DNA from: Effrenium voratum
Lineage: Eukaryota; Sar; Dinophyceae; Suessiales; Symbiodiniaceae
Reading direction: 5' to 3'
DNA length: 64,000 nt
Assembly: GCA_963377175.1 (NCBI GenBank)
Contig: CAUJNA010001025.1
Span: 1-64,000 of the forward strand
Shown: in pieces, positions 33,625-44,200 of the stretch
Position numbering within the stretch: position 1 is the stretch's first letter
How the letters are laid out: every line of letters starts with the position of its first letter
The notes under the pieces: model-generated
The model's database searches: none
Told to the model about the DNA's origin: nothing
What the model saw: the letters and a program-made list of their open reading frames with translations, nothing else
Program-made: the position numbers and the translations under genes

Positions 33625-35398
33625 CTTCGGACACTTCCATGTGTGAACTGGGGTTGAGGCGGGTGTTTGATTTCGCTGCCCTCCTTTTTCAGAGTTTCTC
33701 AAAATGGATTTTGGACCGCTTTTGCTTGGCGTGAAAGCCAAAAGGCCAAAAGGGCTCTTGACCTTTCGGGCACCGCCCGGGTGAGCCATCGTCACAAGGT
33801 TGCACCTGTCATTTTGCTGCGCCATTCAGCTTCAGACGATGTCTTTGGGTGGCCTCCAAGATCCGGCATAGACCCTGATTGAACAAACTCGTGCCTAACA
33901 GGGACGAGCCATTTGGAAGCCATGATGCAGCTGATGAATTCGGCAATCCCCTGCAGTAAGGGTCCCTCAATTCAGGGATCCGGGCCAAACACGACAAACA
34001 AAGATTCGCATGCTCCCATCCAGATCCCAGCCCAGTAGCTGCCAGTAGTTGCCCAAAAAAGCAACAGCCAAATGAACAGCCAAATGCATTTGTGGATCCC
34101 TGAGGGCCCGTTGAAGACTGCCACTGAGATTGTGGCGCCGGGTCCCTTTAGTCAAAGGGCCGAGTACCAGCACTGGTTTCATTTCAATAGCTCCTACACT
34201 GCCCCAAGAGATCCAGTTGGGAGGCGCAAAATCTTGCCATGCAAAAACACATTCGTCTACCCCAAAGATGCTACCCTCAGAAAAACACGCTCCCATACTA
34301 GTGCCATACACAAAGCCCACAATCATGGCCAAGGCCCGGTGTCACATCTGATCTACCAATAACATGTCGCCGCGGTCTGAGCTCCTACGACCATGTCATT
34401 CAATATTGGCGGGTATCCCATTCCAAATGGAGTCTCCTCCCTATTGCTCCAGCAAATTGATCAACCGAGAGTAATGGTAACCTCGCAGAATGAAGTGTGT
34501 TCCCCGGTCCTCTTTGAATCCAAAAAAAAGCCTCCGATTTTTTGGACCCCAAAGGCCACAGGCACTCCCCTGCATAAAGCGGCCTCCAGACGGATCACTC
34601 CCGCCGCCCGCGGGCCGGACAATTTGTCCACCTGGACAGCCGACAGGAAACCGGTCAAAAGTGGAACAGCAGCCCCTTGGTATTTAGAGATAGTGGAGGA
34701 TATGTTACTATGAGGGGATTCCCAAAGAACGATGCATCCGCATTCTTCCTGAGTCAAACTGACCTTGTCCTGTTGCGAATTTGATTTCAGTCAAACGAAA
34801 AGGAACCGAGCTTCCTGACCTGAACATGAGCTGCCCGAAGCAGGCAGCTCGGTTGAACCAACCCTGGACAAACAACAAAAGGGAGGCTCACAGAGACACC
34901 AAATACTGTCGATATTGTGTTTGTTGTGCATGTGCAGACGTTGGCAACTCTGCTAAGTGCACATGTTGCTTCTGTGAACCACGTGCCATCTGGCCTGCAT
35001 CTATGCTGAAAAATCAAGAAAGAACACCAAACTCCAGACAACCAACAAAATATCGAGAAATCGGGAAAAAACTCGGAAAAAGGAAAACAACAAGGCACGC
35101 AAACAAATACTACTATATGCCTTTTTCAAGCATGTCGATGCACGAGCTGAGCATCAGTTGAGATCACATCGAGCTGCCAATGTCTCTGTTTCTTCGCAGC
35201 CCTCTCAAACACCATGATTCTTGACATGGCCACTCTTGAGCAAAATTGGGGTCTCAACGCAGCAGCTTTCAGTGCTCAGCGCCAGTCAAGGATGAAAGCG
35301 CAGTGTGGGGCGGGTCGCTTGGACACCTTTGAGTTGCTTTTTGCACCAATGCGTCTGTCTCCTGGTTGCCTCCTGATCCACTCCACCCCATACTTGTG
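33625..35398. other. Unassigned sequence
   Basis: No domain, consistent codon bias or splice-like structure is seen. Partial family-1 words occur near 33715-33780 and 34515-34570. Confidence 0.3.
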
Positions 35399-35459
35399 TC
35401 CATTGTCTGACCATTCTTGTACACACTTCAAAGCAGTCCATTGTCTGACCATTCTTGTA
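35399..35459. repeat. 38-bp tandem duplication
   Basis: 'tccattgtctgaccattctt' at 35399 recurs exactly at 35437, separated by 'gtacacacttcaaagcag'. Confidence 0.9.
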
Positions 35460-35874
35460 TTTGCTTTTGCGTTCTGAAGTCGATCGAGTTAGGGTTATCC
35501 GGCCCTTTCATTGTGGGCCCCGATATCTTACAGGGTCCACAGTTGCTCTGCCCGGTGGCTCATGCCTACGCACGATCTTCAACTGGGGACGTTCCCCTCC
35601 GAATGCCTCAGGATTGCTCGGAAGATCCTCACGACATGCTTGGGTCTTTGGTGCTTACTTTAAAAGAAAGCCTGAGGACTAAACTGAGTGCTTCGTTTTT
35701 TTAAAGAAAAAATGGTTTGACGGAAGAAAGGCCTGAAGACTAAACAATTGAGGATTCCTCTAGGTAGGATTCCTCTTGACTTCCTCTCGGTTTCCCTAAA
35801 CCCTCAACCCTCAAAGGACGGCATCCTTTTTTGAGACAAGCCACGTCCGTGCTACTGGTTTCCGTCCCGAGTTC

Positions 35875-35965
35875 TCAGGTCCCCGCGAGCCGAATTCCAG
35901 TGATCATGTTGGCGGGCTCGACGGTCGCCCCGATCCTGGGCTTCACGTTCACAAATTCGGGGATT
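35875..35965 (-). CDS. Exon-like island ending at a stop, unknown protein
   Basis: The minus strand reads 'FVNVKPRIGATVEPANMITG' then 'IRLAGT' and TGA (35877-35875). Codons end in G or C throughout. It could be the carboxyl end of a protein. No family is recognised. Confidence 0.35.
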
Positions 35966-36006
35966 GGGTCAGTTTGGGGACAAAAATGTGGGTATGAGCC
36001 TTGAAG

Positions 36007-36093
36007 GATGGACATCATGTAGGTGGGGAGTCATGTCCACCAACCACGTGTAGCAAGGTTCCAACCATTGAAATTCATTGCTCACTCCAAGGA
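36007..36093. repeat. Dispersed repeat, copy 1 (partner at 47660)
   Basis: 'ggacatcatgtaggtgggga', 'gtcatgtccaccaaccac' and 'agcaaggttccaaccatt' recur in the same order and spacing at 47660-47743 with point differences. Confidence 0.78.
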
Positions 36094-36984
36094 ATGGATG
36101 CAGCTGGTCGCCACTTCACTGGATATCGCTCGCCTTGGCTACATGCATGTGTCTATCTTTACTGGAGCCCGCCAAACAAAACCATCAACACAGGGGTTGT
36201 TGCTAACCTGAACGGACAGCTCACCATGGTGGAGAACAAAATATCCCATGCGAGGAATGAGAGCGATGCTTGTATCATCATTCTGCATTTTGCAGAAAAA
36301 AGGTGTTAGTCGAAAAGCGAGATCCTTGTTCCTGGCCTGGTCCAGACTTAGAGTCGTGGATATGGACCCCAAAATTTGTGGCTTCCTTGCATAATGCCTG
36401 CAAAGCCACCCCAAAACGGGTACCCAACACGAGCGACGCCCGAATGACGCTTCCGACCAGTCACATACCAAGGACCAAGTTGTTCCAGTACTCGTCCACC
36501 TGTGCAGGTAACACCTTCGGTGAACACCGAACTGATCCACAGGGGACACCAACAGTTTTGGGATCATATGGGCTTGCGTTCAGATGGGGATGAAACCTCA
36601 AAATGGGTGGTACCCCGTTGGTTTCCCTCAGAAACAACCTCAGAAAGTGTACCCTCGAAAAGGGCGCACCCATGCGCCTTGTATATCTACCAGTCTTTTG
36701 ACAACAACTCCAGTCGAAGGAATGGGGTCGTGCTTTTGGCGGGCAGGTTTGTAAGTGGACATCACACTACTAGTACCACCCAAGTAGCCAATAAGAATCG
36801 GAAAGAGCGCTACTGCCTACGCCAACGAGCGGAAGCAAGCCGTTCAATGGATAATGCTGGGTCTCGAATCAAGATCTGCCTGAGATAAAGCAACCTTGGG
36901 CAACATAAGAGCCTAAGACATTAGAAAGGGGCCATGCTACCCGCAAGAAAGAGAGGAGACACACCCCAGTGGTTGTACCCCTTG
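36094..36984. other. Unassigned sequence
   Basis: A partial family-1 copy lies at 36600-36675 (ggtaccccg, ttggtttccctcag, gtgtaccctcgaaaag, ggcgcaccc). No gene is supported. Confidence 0.3.
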
Positions 36985-37104
36985 GGATTCCTTGCTTGCC
37001 ACTACACGCTTCGCGCGCCTGGCCACCGCCGACGTTTGGCTTCAGCTGAAATTGGAAGTGGCCTCCGCTGGCATTCATCTTGTCCTGAGTTTGCAGACTC
37101 TCCC
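36985..37104 (-). CDS. Exon-like island, unknown protein
   Basis: Behind the acceptor CTTTGCAG (minus strand) the frame reads 'ESLQTQDKMNASGGHFQFQL' then 'KPNVGGGQAREACSGKQG'. The sequence just upstream on that strand (37108-37140) is the GGCACGCCTTTTTAGGGGTT-like end of a family-1 element, so the acceptor lies at an element border, as at 23776. A plus-strand frame is also open. No family is recognised. Confidence 0.35.
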
Positions 37105-37453
37105 CTGCAAAGTTTTTAGGGGGAACCCCTAAAAAGGCGTGCCCCCAAGGAGATTCCTCTACCAGGCATCGCCTTTTTCGCACATGTGCGCGCCCAATTG
37201 ACCGCTCAATTGGGCGCCCAAACCTTGAGGATCATGGTGGCTTTGTGGGGTTCCATGCGTAGGGGGTGGTTCTAAGGGTTGATTCCCTATCTGTCTATTT
37301 GGATATCTCTGAATTTTCAAGAGAAGGATCCCTGAGAATGGGGAGGGTACGGCTAGAGTATTGCTTGCCTATGCCGAAATCCACGCTGGTCACAACCTGG
37401 CCAAGTTCAGTTCAAAAGCATTGATTCTGGGAGGCGCCGCAAGATAGCAGTGG

Positions 37454-37494
37454 GCGATATGCTTGTGTTCAAACAAAAGTAGCAAGCATATCGC
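37454..37494. other. Perfect 12-bp inverted repeat, 17-nt loop
   Basis: GCGATATGCTTG (37454-37465) and CAAGCATATCGC (37483-37494). A transcript of either strand would form a stable hairpin. Confidence 0.85.
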
Positions 37495-38899
37495 ACAAGT
37501 TGTGTGCGGTGTGTAAAAGTGAATGTCTGACTTATCAAGGGGTGCTCATACGAAAAAGTAAAGCACCATGAAGCGTAAAAACAAAGAGAAGTCATTCGAG
37601 GGGTAGTAGGGCACTCTGGAACTCTGGTGGGCCCCTGTCCTCTGCATGCCGAAGCGCAAAGCATTCGGTCGCATTTGCGCGCGTATGCGGATCGCCCTGT
37701 GGCAAGCCTTTTGGTTGGGAATGTTAGTGGAAAATCTGAAGTCTGGCATTCCGTACAAGCAGTGCTATCCCAATCGAGGGCCGGACGTGCTATTGTTTGA
37801 TCTTGTGAGGGTGCAGGCGTTGTTGTTCAAGCACTAAACATGGCACCCTGAGTCAAAGTCACCGCATCCTAAGTTGCCCGCTTTGGAGAAATACAAGACC
37901 AGGTAAGACTCTTTAAGATGCGTCACAAGATCCGAACGGTACCAACCAGGACAAAGCCAGCTGTTCGATTCCCCCATCATCCGTTCTTCAGTGTCTTGCC
38001 AAACAAGCTTGAGGGCCCTGCAACAAGAAGCCTTGGTCATGTCGTGGACCTGGAAAACCAATGGCGGACCGATTGGGCTTAAACATGTGTGTCACAGTCG
38101 CGGCCTCCGTCACACCAAGGTACCATACAATTGCAATATTTAGTCTCAAGGCCATTCTAATTATTCTGAATTCCCTCCTTTGTCCCCTAAAATTGGTTCG
38201 GCCAGCGCGAAAAATGCCAAAAGATGGGCGGGAGACAACTCCTTGGCCATATTAACTGGAAAACGATGAAACCGGTTGGTCCGAACAGCTCCAGGCTGTC
38301 TGTCCTCCCACTCCGGACGGATGTTCTCGCGGAAGATCATGATGGCATCCTCGGTGGGCGCTTGGGGATGCTGGGATGCTGGCGTGCTGGGGATGGCATC
38401 TACCCTCTACAAGAACCAGGCAAACCACCAATCCAAACCACCAACCAGGGGTTACGAAAAATCAGGGGTGGGAGATCACGGAGATGAGATCGGATGGCAT
38501 CTCGGTTGGTTGCCAGCCAGGTGCAAGAGAAGGGAACGATTCTTTCAGCCCAGTGGCTGTGAGTTTGGACAAAGGAAAAAAAACATCTCAGACAGGTTTC
38601 CGGATTTTTGAGAAGTAACTTAGGGCTGTAGAGCTACAACAACCCAGGATGACTCCGTCTTGCTGGGGCTGAAACTGCAAGCGTAACCCTTCTTGCTGCA
38701 AGGCAAACAGCTCATGTGTGGCGTTTGGCGTTCCTTGTTCTCAGTAGCCTGAAGCTCAGTTTGCCCCAAACTCATTTGGATTGGCGGCTCACAGGTGTCA
38801 GTTACCCTCACAACCAGGGGTTAAATCCCCCAAAAAACAATACAAACCACCAATTGAAATAAATCTGATGAAGCCCTAGCTGAGATCCTCTACAAAAAG
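37495..38899. other. Unassigned sequence
   Basis: A short GGGATGCTGGGATGCTGG-type repeat lies near 38365-38395. Open frames have no bias. No gene is supported. Confidence 0.3.
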
Positions 38900-39022
38900 G
38901 CACAAGCCCTTGCTGCCAAGCATCGATCACGTGCAGGCCGTCCGATTGCTCGCGAACCATTCGTTTCTGGCCGCGGCCGCGGCGACGAAAGCCGCCGGGA
39001 ATGGACAAACGGCCCCGAGATA
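38900..39022 (-). CDS. Exon-like island, unknown protein
   Basis: The minus strand reads 'GRLSIPGGFRRRGRGQKRMV' then 'REQSDGLHVIDAWQQG' with G/C-ending codons and an Arg/Gly patch. The borders are unclear. Another minus frame is open across the GC-rich part. No family is recognised. Confidence 0.33.
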
Positions 39023-40531
39023 AGTAGAGTGGTCCGCTGTTGAATTGCGTCCTTCTTCAGGGCTCAACCAACAGTCAGAACCAGCGAGAGCACCGAATGG
39101 GTGTGGGTCGAAGAATCCAAAGCCATTAAAAAGCCATGCAGACACCTGGCCATGGCCATCAAAGTCGCATGACTGTCTGTCGCTTTCGATCTGCGTGCCG
39201 TGGCCAAACCTCAAAGCAAGAAGCACTGGATGTTTTCAGACCTGCCATGTTTGGCCTCCGAGTCTGGAGGCATAAAACCCAGCTCGAGATCCCATGAAAG
39301 AATGGGCTCGCTCCCAAAAAACAAAGGGAAACCTCACGAAACAGCGCCTGGACTTTGACACAGCAAACATGGCCCCCTCCAAAATGCTGAGTTTCCTGAT
39401 ATCCGGCCTGAAGATGCCAACAAGGCCCCAACGAAAGCAACTTGCCACTGATTCCCGCTGATTCACCGAGGTAGTGTGAAAAGCAGTACAAAGCCTTCCG
39501 AGTTGTTCACTGGCGAGTCGTCCCCTCTCCTGCTCCAACAGCTCCGAGGGCTGTGGCATGTGGTTCCACAGCTTCCAGAACTCCTGCGTCATTTGCCCGG
39601 GTTTGCTGTACGTCGTATGCGTCGTTTTCAGGTCGGTGCAACCAGCGGGTGTAAGCCCCATGGCCAGGGAGAGTTTTGCTGGATGGGGTGGTCTCACTTC
39701 CCCCGTCCTGCACGGTCGAGAATGCTGCCACCTCGGGTGCGAATCATCGCGCAAGGGAACTGTCCCGGGTCTTAGTTCTCCCCCAGAAAAGGACTCGCAA
39801 CATGTGTGCCAACCGGATGGAATTCCTGTAAATCGACGAATCTAGTGAAAGTAAACACTGCAAAGGTGTTGGAATTGCATTGTCTCCTGAAGCCCGCATA
39901 GGCCCTCGACTTGATGATGTCCATTGAAATCGCGCAATGTTCATCAAATCGGGGGGCTTGTGAATAACATGGCGCGGACTGAGAGCCAAAAGCAAGAGCG
40001 GGGGGCCACGCCTTATGTGTGGCATCGGAGTAGGCGGCCGACTTGTCGTTGGATTGCATGATCTGTTCCCAGATCGACCTTGGCCATGAGATTGCAAGCG
40101 CCTTGCACTCTCGGCACTGCGAGCGACATGGGAATTTGGTGAACCACCATGTCCCCCTGGCAAATCCGTGCAACCTCATCCCCTGTACAGTTTGACATGT
40201 TGCACCTGAAGATGAATTCATTATGTCAATTTGGGGAAGCAGCAAGTGCAGATGGTGTTGATCCTGATGGGGGGGTCCTTGGATAGAATAGTGAACCCTT
40301 TTTTGTTTGGCAAAAGGGAACTATTCGCTTTGGGATCCCAATGTCACCCAATTCGCAAGTTGCGTCTCTCACCTTGCAGCAGAGCTAAAGAGAAAAACTG
40401 CTGCAAGGCGGCCATGTGTATCGCAGCGGCAAGTCTTTCTTGAGCATTTCCTCGTTCTCCGCTGAGTTGTCTGAAGTAAACCTCACAGCATTGCCAGGGC
40501 TTGACAGTGTGCGATTCGACCAGCTTGCTGA
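39023..40531. other. Long weak open frames, no identification
   Basis: Overlapping minus frames at 39754-39236, 40163-39744 and 40245-39772 are long for random sequence but have mixed third positions and no recognisable motif. They could be decayed coding sequence. Confidence 0.25.
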
Positions 40532-40644
40532 GCAAGCAAGCAGGCAAGCAAGCAAGCACGCAAACAAACAAGCAAGCAAACAAACAAACAAACAAACAAA
40601 CAAAACAAATCAAAACAAAACAAACCATGCAAAACAAACACAGA

Positions 40645-40706
<62 letters not shown>

Positions 40707-40865
40707 ACAAACAAACAAACCAAAGCAAGCAAAGAAAGCAAACAAACAAACAAACAAACAAACAAACAAACAAGCAAACAAGCAAACAAACAAACAAACA
40801 AACAAACAAGCAAGCAAACAAAACAAACACACAATCAAAGAAACAAACACACAAACACACAAGCA
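40532..40865. repeat. Compound (CAAG)n/(CAAA)n microsatellite
   Basis: Alternating blocks of CAAG and CAAA tetramers with short CAAAA interruptions. CAAG and CAAA differ by one base. The Lys/Gln/Ala/Ser frames are artefacts. Confidence 0.97.
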
Positions 40866-41484
40866 AAGAAAGAACAACCGACCCCTCAACGTGTAGCATC
40901 TGTTCTTGAAGGGCCACCTCCGCTGGCAAAAACTCTTCGCAATCGCTCTCTATCACGGGCAAAGTGCAGGGGGACCCTGGAGGAGCATTGGTGAACTTGG
41001 AGCGGGGTGCGAGTCGCGAGGCATGGAGCACAATAGCTTAACATCTGAGTACCCCGGCACGTGAGTCGGGAAAACATTGATGTTGCAAGCAGAAGCACTA
41101 GGTTAGGGTCTAGACAATGGAAGGACCTGCAGAAACAAGCTACTTGCCACAGGTTGAGATCAATCTAGCGTGCGCCACCTGTCCCTTCATGAGAGACGAG
41201 GCCAATGGCCACAGGACAAGTTCCATGTCCCCCCACAGTATGGACGACTTTCCCTCCCTTGATGGATGGCCAGAGGGTTTTGGAAGACCTGCGAAAGGGC
41301 TGGGCCTACTGCCATGGTTGCGCGATGGACTAACCGCCGCCAAGGAACTTGAGGTTTGCATTGACCCCCTCATTGAAGCTGAGGTATGCCATCCTGAGAC
41401 GGCCAAAGCCCAGTCACCAGTCCCGCAAATTCAGCATGGAGAATGTAGCATCGCAAGCCAGTTAGCCAACAAACCAGCAGCACA
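40866..41484. other. Unassigned sequence
   Basis: A plus frame (41117 onward) has some protein-like composition ('GWPEGFGRPAKGLGLLPWLR') but no domain and continues into the next microsatellite. Confidence 0.25.
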
Positions 41485-41528
41485 AAGACAGACAGACAGG
41501 CAGACAGACAGAAAGAAATACAACAGGC

Positions 41529-41576
<48 letters not shown>

Positions 41577-41635
41577 CGACCGACGGACGGACGGACAGAC
41601 GGACAGACGGACAGACGGACAGACGGACACATGTC
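41485..41635. repeat. (CAGA)n / (CGGA)(CAGA) microsatellite
   Basis: Tetramers CAGA, then CCGA/CGGA mixtures, again one substitution apart. Confidence 0.97.
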
Positions 41636-42257
41636 AAGCAGCAAGTAAGTGCAAGCAAACACAATCAACTCAACCATCTATCTCACGTCATGAGCAATCA
41701 CATGAACAAGTGACAAACTCTGCCAACCACAACAAAAATGAACTCTGTGGATGCCTTTGTCAGGATCATGCGAAACATGCCACTGCCCCAACAGGTCGGT
41801 GGCAGTTTTTGGACTTGTTGGATTGGGTGCCAACACCTTCAATACGGCAAATGGAAAACCTTGGCGGAACCCGCTAGAAGCAGGCCTCATTCAAGGATGC
41901 ATCCTGTGCTAGTGGTGGTTCAACAGTCCTGGTGGAGAAAAAGCGATCGCGCAAGCACCTCACATGGTGGCATCACAGCACAAGTTGGCAATCTCGACCA
42001 AGCCTACCAGTCTGCACAAATCAGCATGATTCTTGGAACGAGACCAATGGTCGAAAAACGCAGCGGACGATTCACAACTTATCAAGTATTCATGATGCAC
42101 ATGTGAGTGTTCACCAAAAAGAATCCTGAATACTGTCAAGCAAGTGACCGCTTATCAATAAGAGCAGCTCTCAGCACCCATTGGCGATGGCTTCCCCGCA
42201 AATATGTATCATGGATTTTTGGGCCTATCTGCATTCCTTCCTAAACCAGCCAGTAGA

Positions 42258-42288
<31 letters not shown>

Positions 42289-42289
42289 C
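41636..42289. other. Unassigned sequence
   Basis: No gene, domain or repeat recognised apart from a C8A16 run at 42263-42288. Confidence 0.3.
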
Positions 42290-42366
42290 CTCTTGGGCGC
42301 TCATTTCGTGCGCCAAGTTGCGCGTCACGCACACTGACACCTGACAGGATTCGCGGCCTCGCCCCA
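42290..42366 (-). CDS. Exon-like island with donor, unknown protein
   Basis: The minus strand reads 'RGRESCQVSVCVTRNLAHEM' SAQE and ends GCCCAAGAG|GTTTTTT. Codons are G/C-ending. The following T16G8 run would be the start of an intron. No family is recognised. Confidence 0.35.
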
Positions 42367-42644
42367 AAAAAGAACAAGCTGCCCAAGAGGTGGGCTGGCG
42401 AAGTACAAACAAAACCCAATCATAGCCTCATGCCTTTGTTCCTTTCAGCGGCATCTCGTATTCGATTTAAATATGCACCGCACATCTTTGTGACTGTATC
42501 CTTCCCAACGGATGCCACCCCAATTAATACTTGCCAAGCAAAATATCAATATTTCTTGGGCTCCTCCATTTTAGGGACCCCCCCAAACCCGAAACACGGT
42601 GTTTCCCTTTGGCGTCCCCTTTAAAAAGCAACTCGAAAAATGGG

Positions 42645-42784
42645 GTCCCCCTTGCTGCACAGCTGGCCTGGCCGCGCTTGGCTAAACCTCCCACATCCTC
42701 GCTGAGCCAGAAATGCCAGAAACGCGTTGCGCCGTCGCGATCGGATCGCAGCCCTTCGGCAATTCCTTTTAAAGCCGAAGTCAG
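42645..42784 (-). CDS. Exon-like island, unknown protein
   Basis: Behind a GGCTTTCAG acceptor the minus strand reads 'LTSALKGIAEGLRSDRDGAT' then 'RFWHFWLSEDVGGLAKRGQA'. It then meets AAGGGGGACCCC, the start of a family-1-like sequence that continues to about 42560 (ggggacgccaaagggaaaca, gggggggtccc). Codon bias is moderate. The charged and aromatic composition is protein-like. No family is recognised. Confidence 0.42.
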
Positions 42785-43895
42785 CTGAAAGCCAGCTGCA
42801 GAGTACTCTCTAAGCGGTAGGTCCGTTAAGGGGAAACCCCCCAAAAATGCTTACTTTGACAAATCCTAGCAACTGGCAAAATGCTGACACCAGAATTGGA
42901 ACCTGGAAACCCATCATGAGTGCCGGATTCTGGCGTCTACGTCAAAAAGATCAGAAGACATCTGGCGTGACAGCTGAACACATACCTTGCACGTACTGAT
43001 GTGCAAAAGAGATTAAAGCCTGGGTCACGCGACATTGCTTGCACTCACATGACATATGCTGAAAACTTATTCTGACTTACCCTACGCAATATGACATAGC
43101 TTGTGAAAAATGATACATAATCCCAATAGCGCAAACAGCAGAGGCATAGCTACGTCTGGCAAAAAGAAAACACCTTAGGGAACTCATCATTCTTTCTTTT
43201 ACTGACAACCCGTGCGACTCTGCTGCCCATCTTGCACAAGGGTCCACCCAGCGGATGTGTGTGCGTGTGCCCAAGCGAGCCACTTTCAGCTTATCGTGGT
43301 TTGAGGATTTTGGAGAACAAGGGGTCGCCCTACAAGCTCGCAAATAGGGTTTCACTCCTCCGCCCCGTCAGAACTTGAATGTCAACAGATTGGGCGCACT
43401 CTGCTTCGAGCTGTCGCCGCCAACAAGGACTTGAAATAGCATGAAAAAGACAATGGTTGCTTCAACTTCTTCGTGATCACAATGACGTGCCCACGGGATG
43501 TGTGGAAAGCTCACACCGAGGTGCGAAGCAGCAGTTCTCGGTTTTCCCCTCCCCCACTCATCTGGTAAACTCGATGCTTGGCCCTCGTCGCGGGGCCTGG
43601 ACTGCCCAGCAAACAGAGCCCAGTGAGCGAGCTTGTGAATCGGCTCTCGTCTGGCCAGGTGGGCTTTCCAACAGGCTGCTTGTTTGTTCATTTCTAAGTG
43701 GGAGCTTACCTGATTTGTGTTTGCCGTGCTGATATCAAAAAAGTGCCGTCTGCAATGGCAGGTGTCCTGTCCGAATTGCAATAGGTTCAAGCTTCACGGT
43801 ATCACCTAAGTAGAACTCTTCATTGGAACTCCCTTACGTCGAGCTTAGGCCAGCAATCATGGCACGAGGATATGCGTGTATATAAGAAAAATACA
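42785..43895. other. Unassigned; weak minus frame 43670-43590
   Basis: The minus frame with 'KLAHWALFAGQSRPRDEGQA' has exon-like codons but no borders. The remainder is anonymous. Confidence 0.25.
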
Positions 43896-44200
43896 TACAG
43901 AGAAGGAGAGAGAGAGAGAGAGAGAGAATGCATATTTGCAGATGTGCATACGTACATATCTACACGTATACATATGTATAGAGAGAAACAGCGAGAGAGA
44001 GAGAGAGAGAAGGAGAAACACAAACATCCTTACATTATACACCTGAACCTTGCCTTGTAAATTGTGGTATCCCTTTATTTTGGTGGAAAAAGCCATGTTT
44101 CAAATGGGCAAAATGTATCTTTTAGGGAGCCCTGACAAATAAAGTGTGGTATAGTGTGTGTGTGTGTGTATGTATATGTGTGTGTGTGTGTCTGTGTCAG
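43896..44200. repeat. (GA)n and (GT)n tracts flanking dispersed repeat copy 2
   Basis: (GA)n at 43896-43930 and 43990-44020, the dispersed-repeat copy at 44035-44137, then (GT)n at about 44150-44195. Confidence 0.93.
44035..44137. repeat. Dispersed repeat, copy 2 (partner at 19671)
   Basis: Shares 'tacacctgaac', 'cttgtaaat.gtggt', 'agccatgtttcaa', 'gggcaaaatgtatctttt' and 'gggagccctg' in order with 19671-19788. Confidence 0.8.

Noticed and set aside
40483..41031. Leu/Cys/Phe/Val-rich ORF that could be read as a membrane protein
   Set aside because: It is the antisense translation of CAAG/CAAA tetramers. Similar 'membrane-like' ORFs at 46548-47012, 54041-54294 and 60104-60491 have the same origin.
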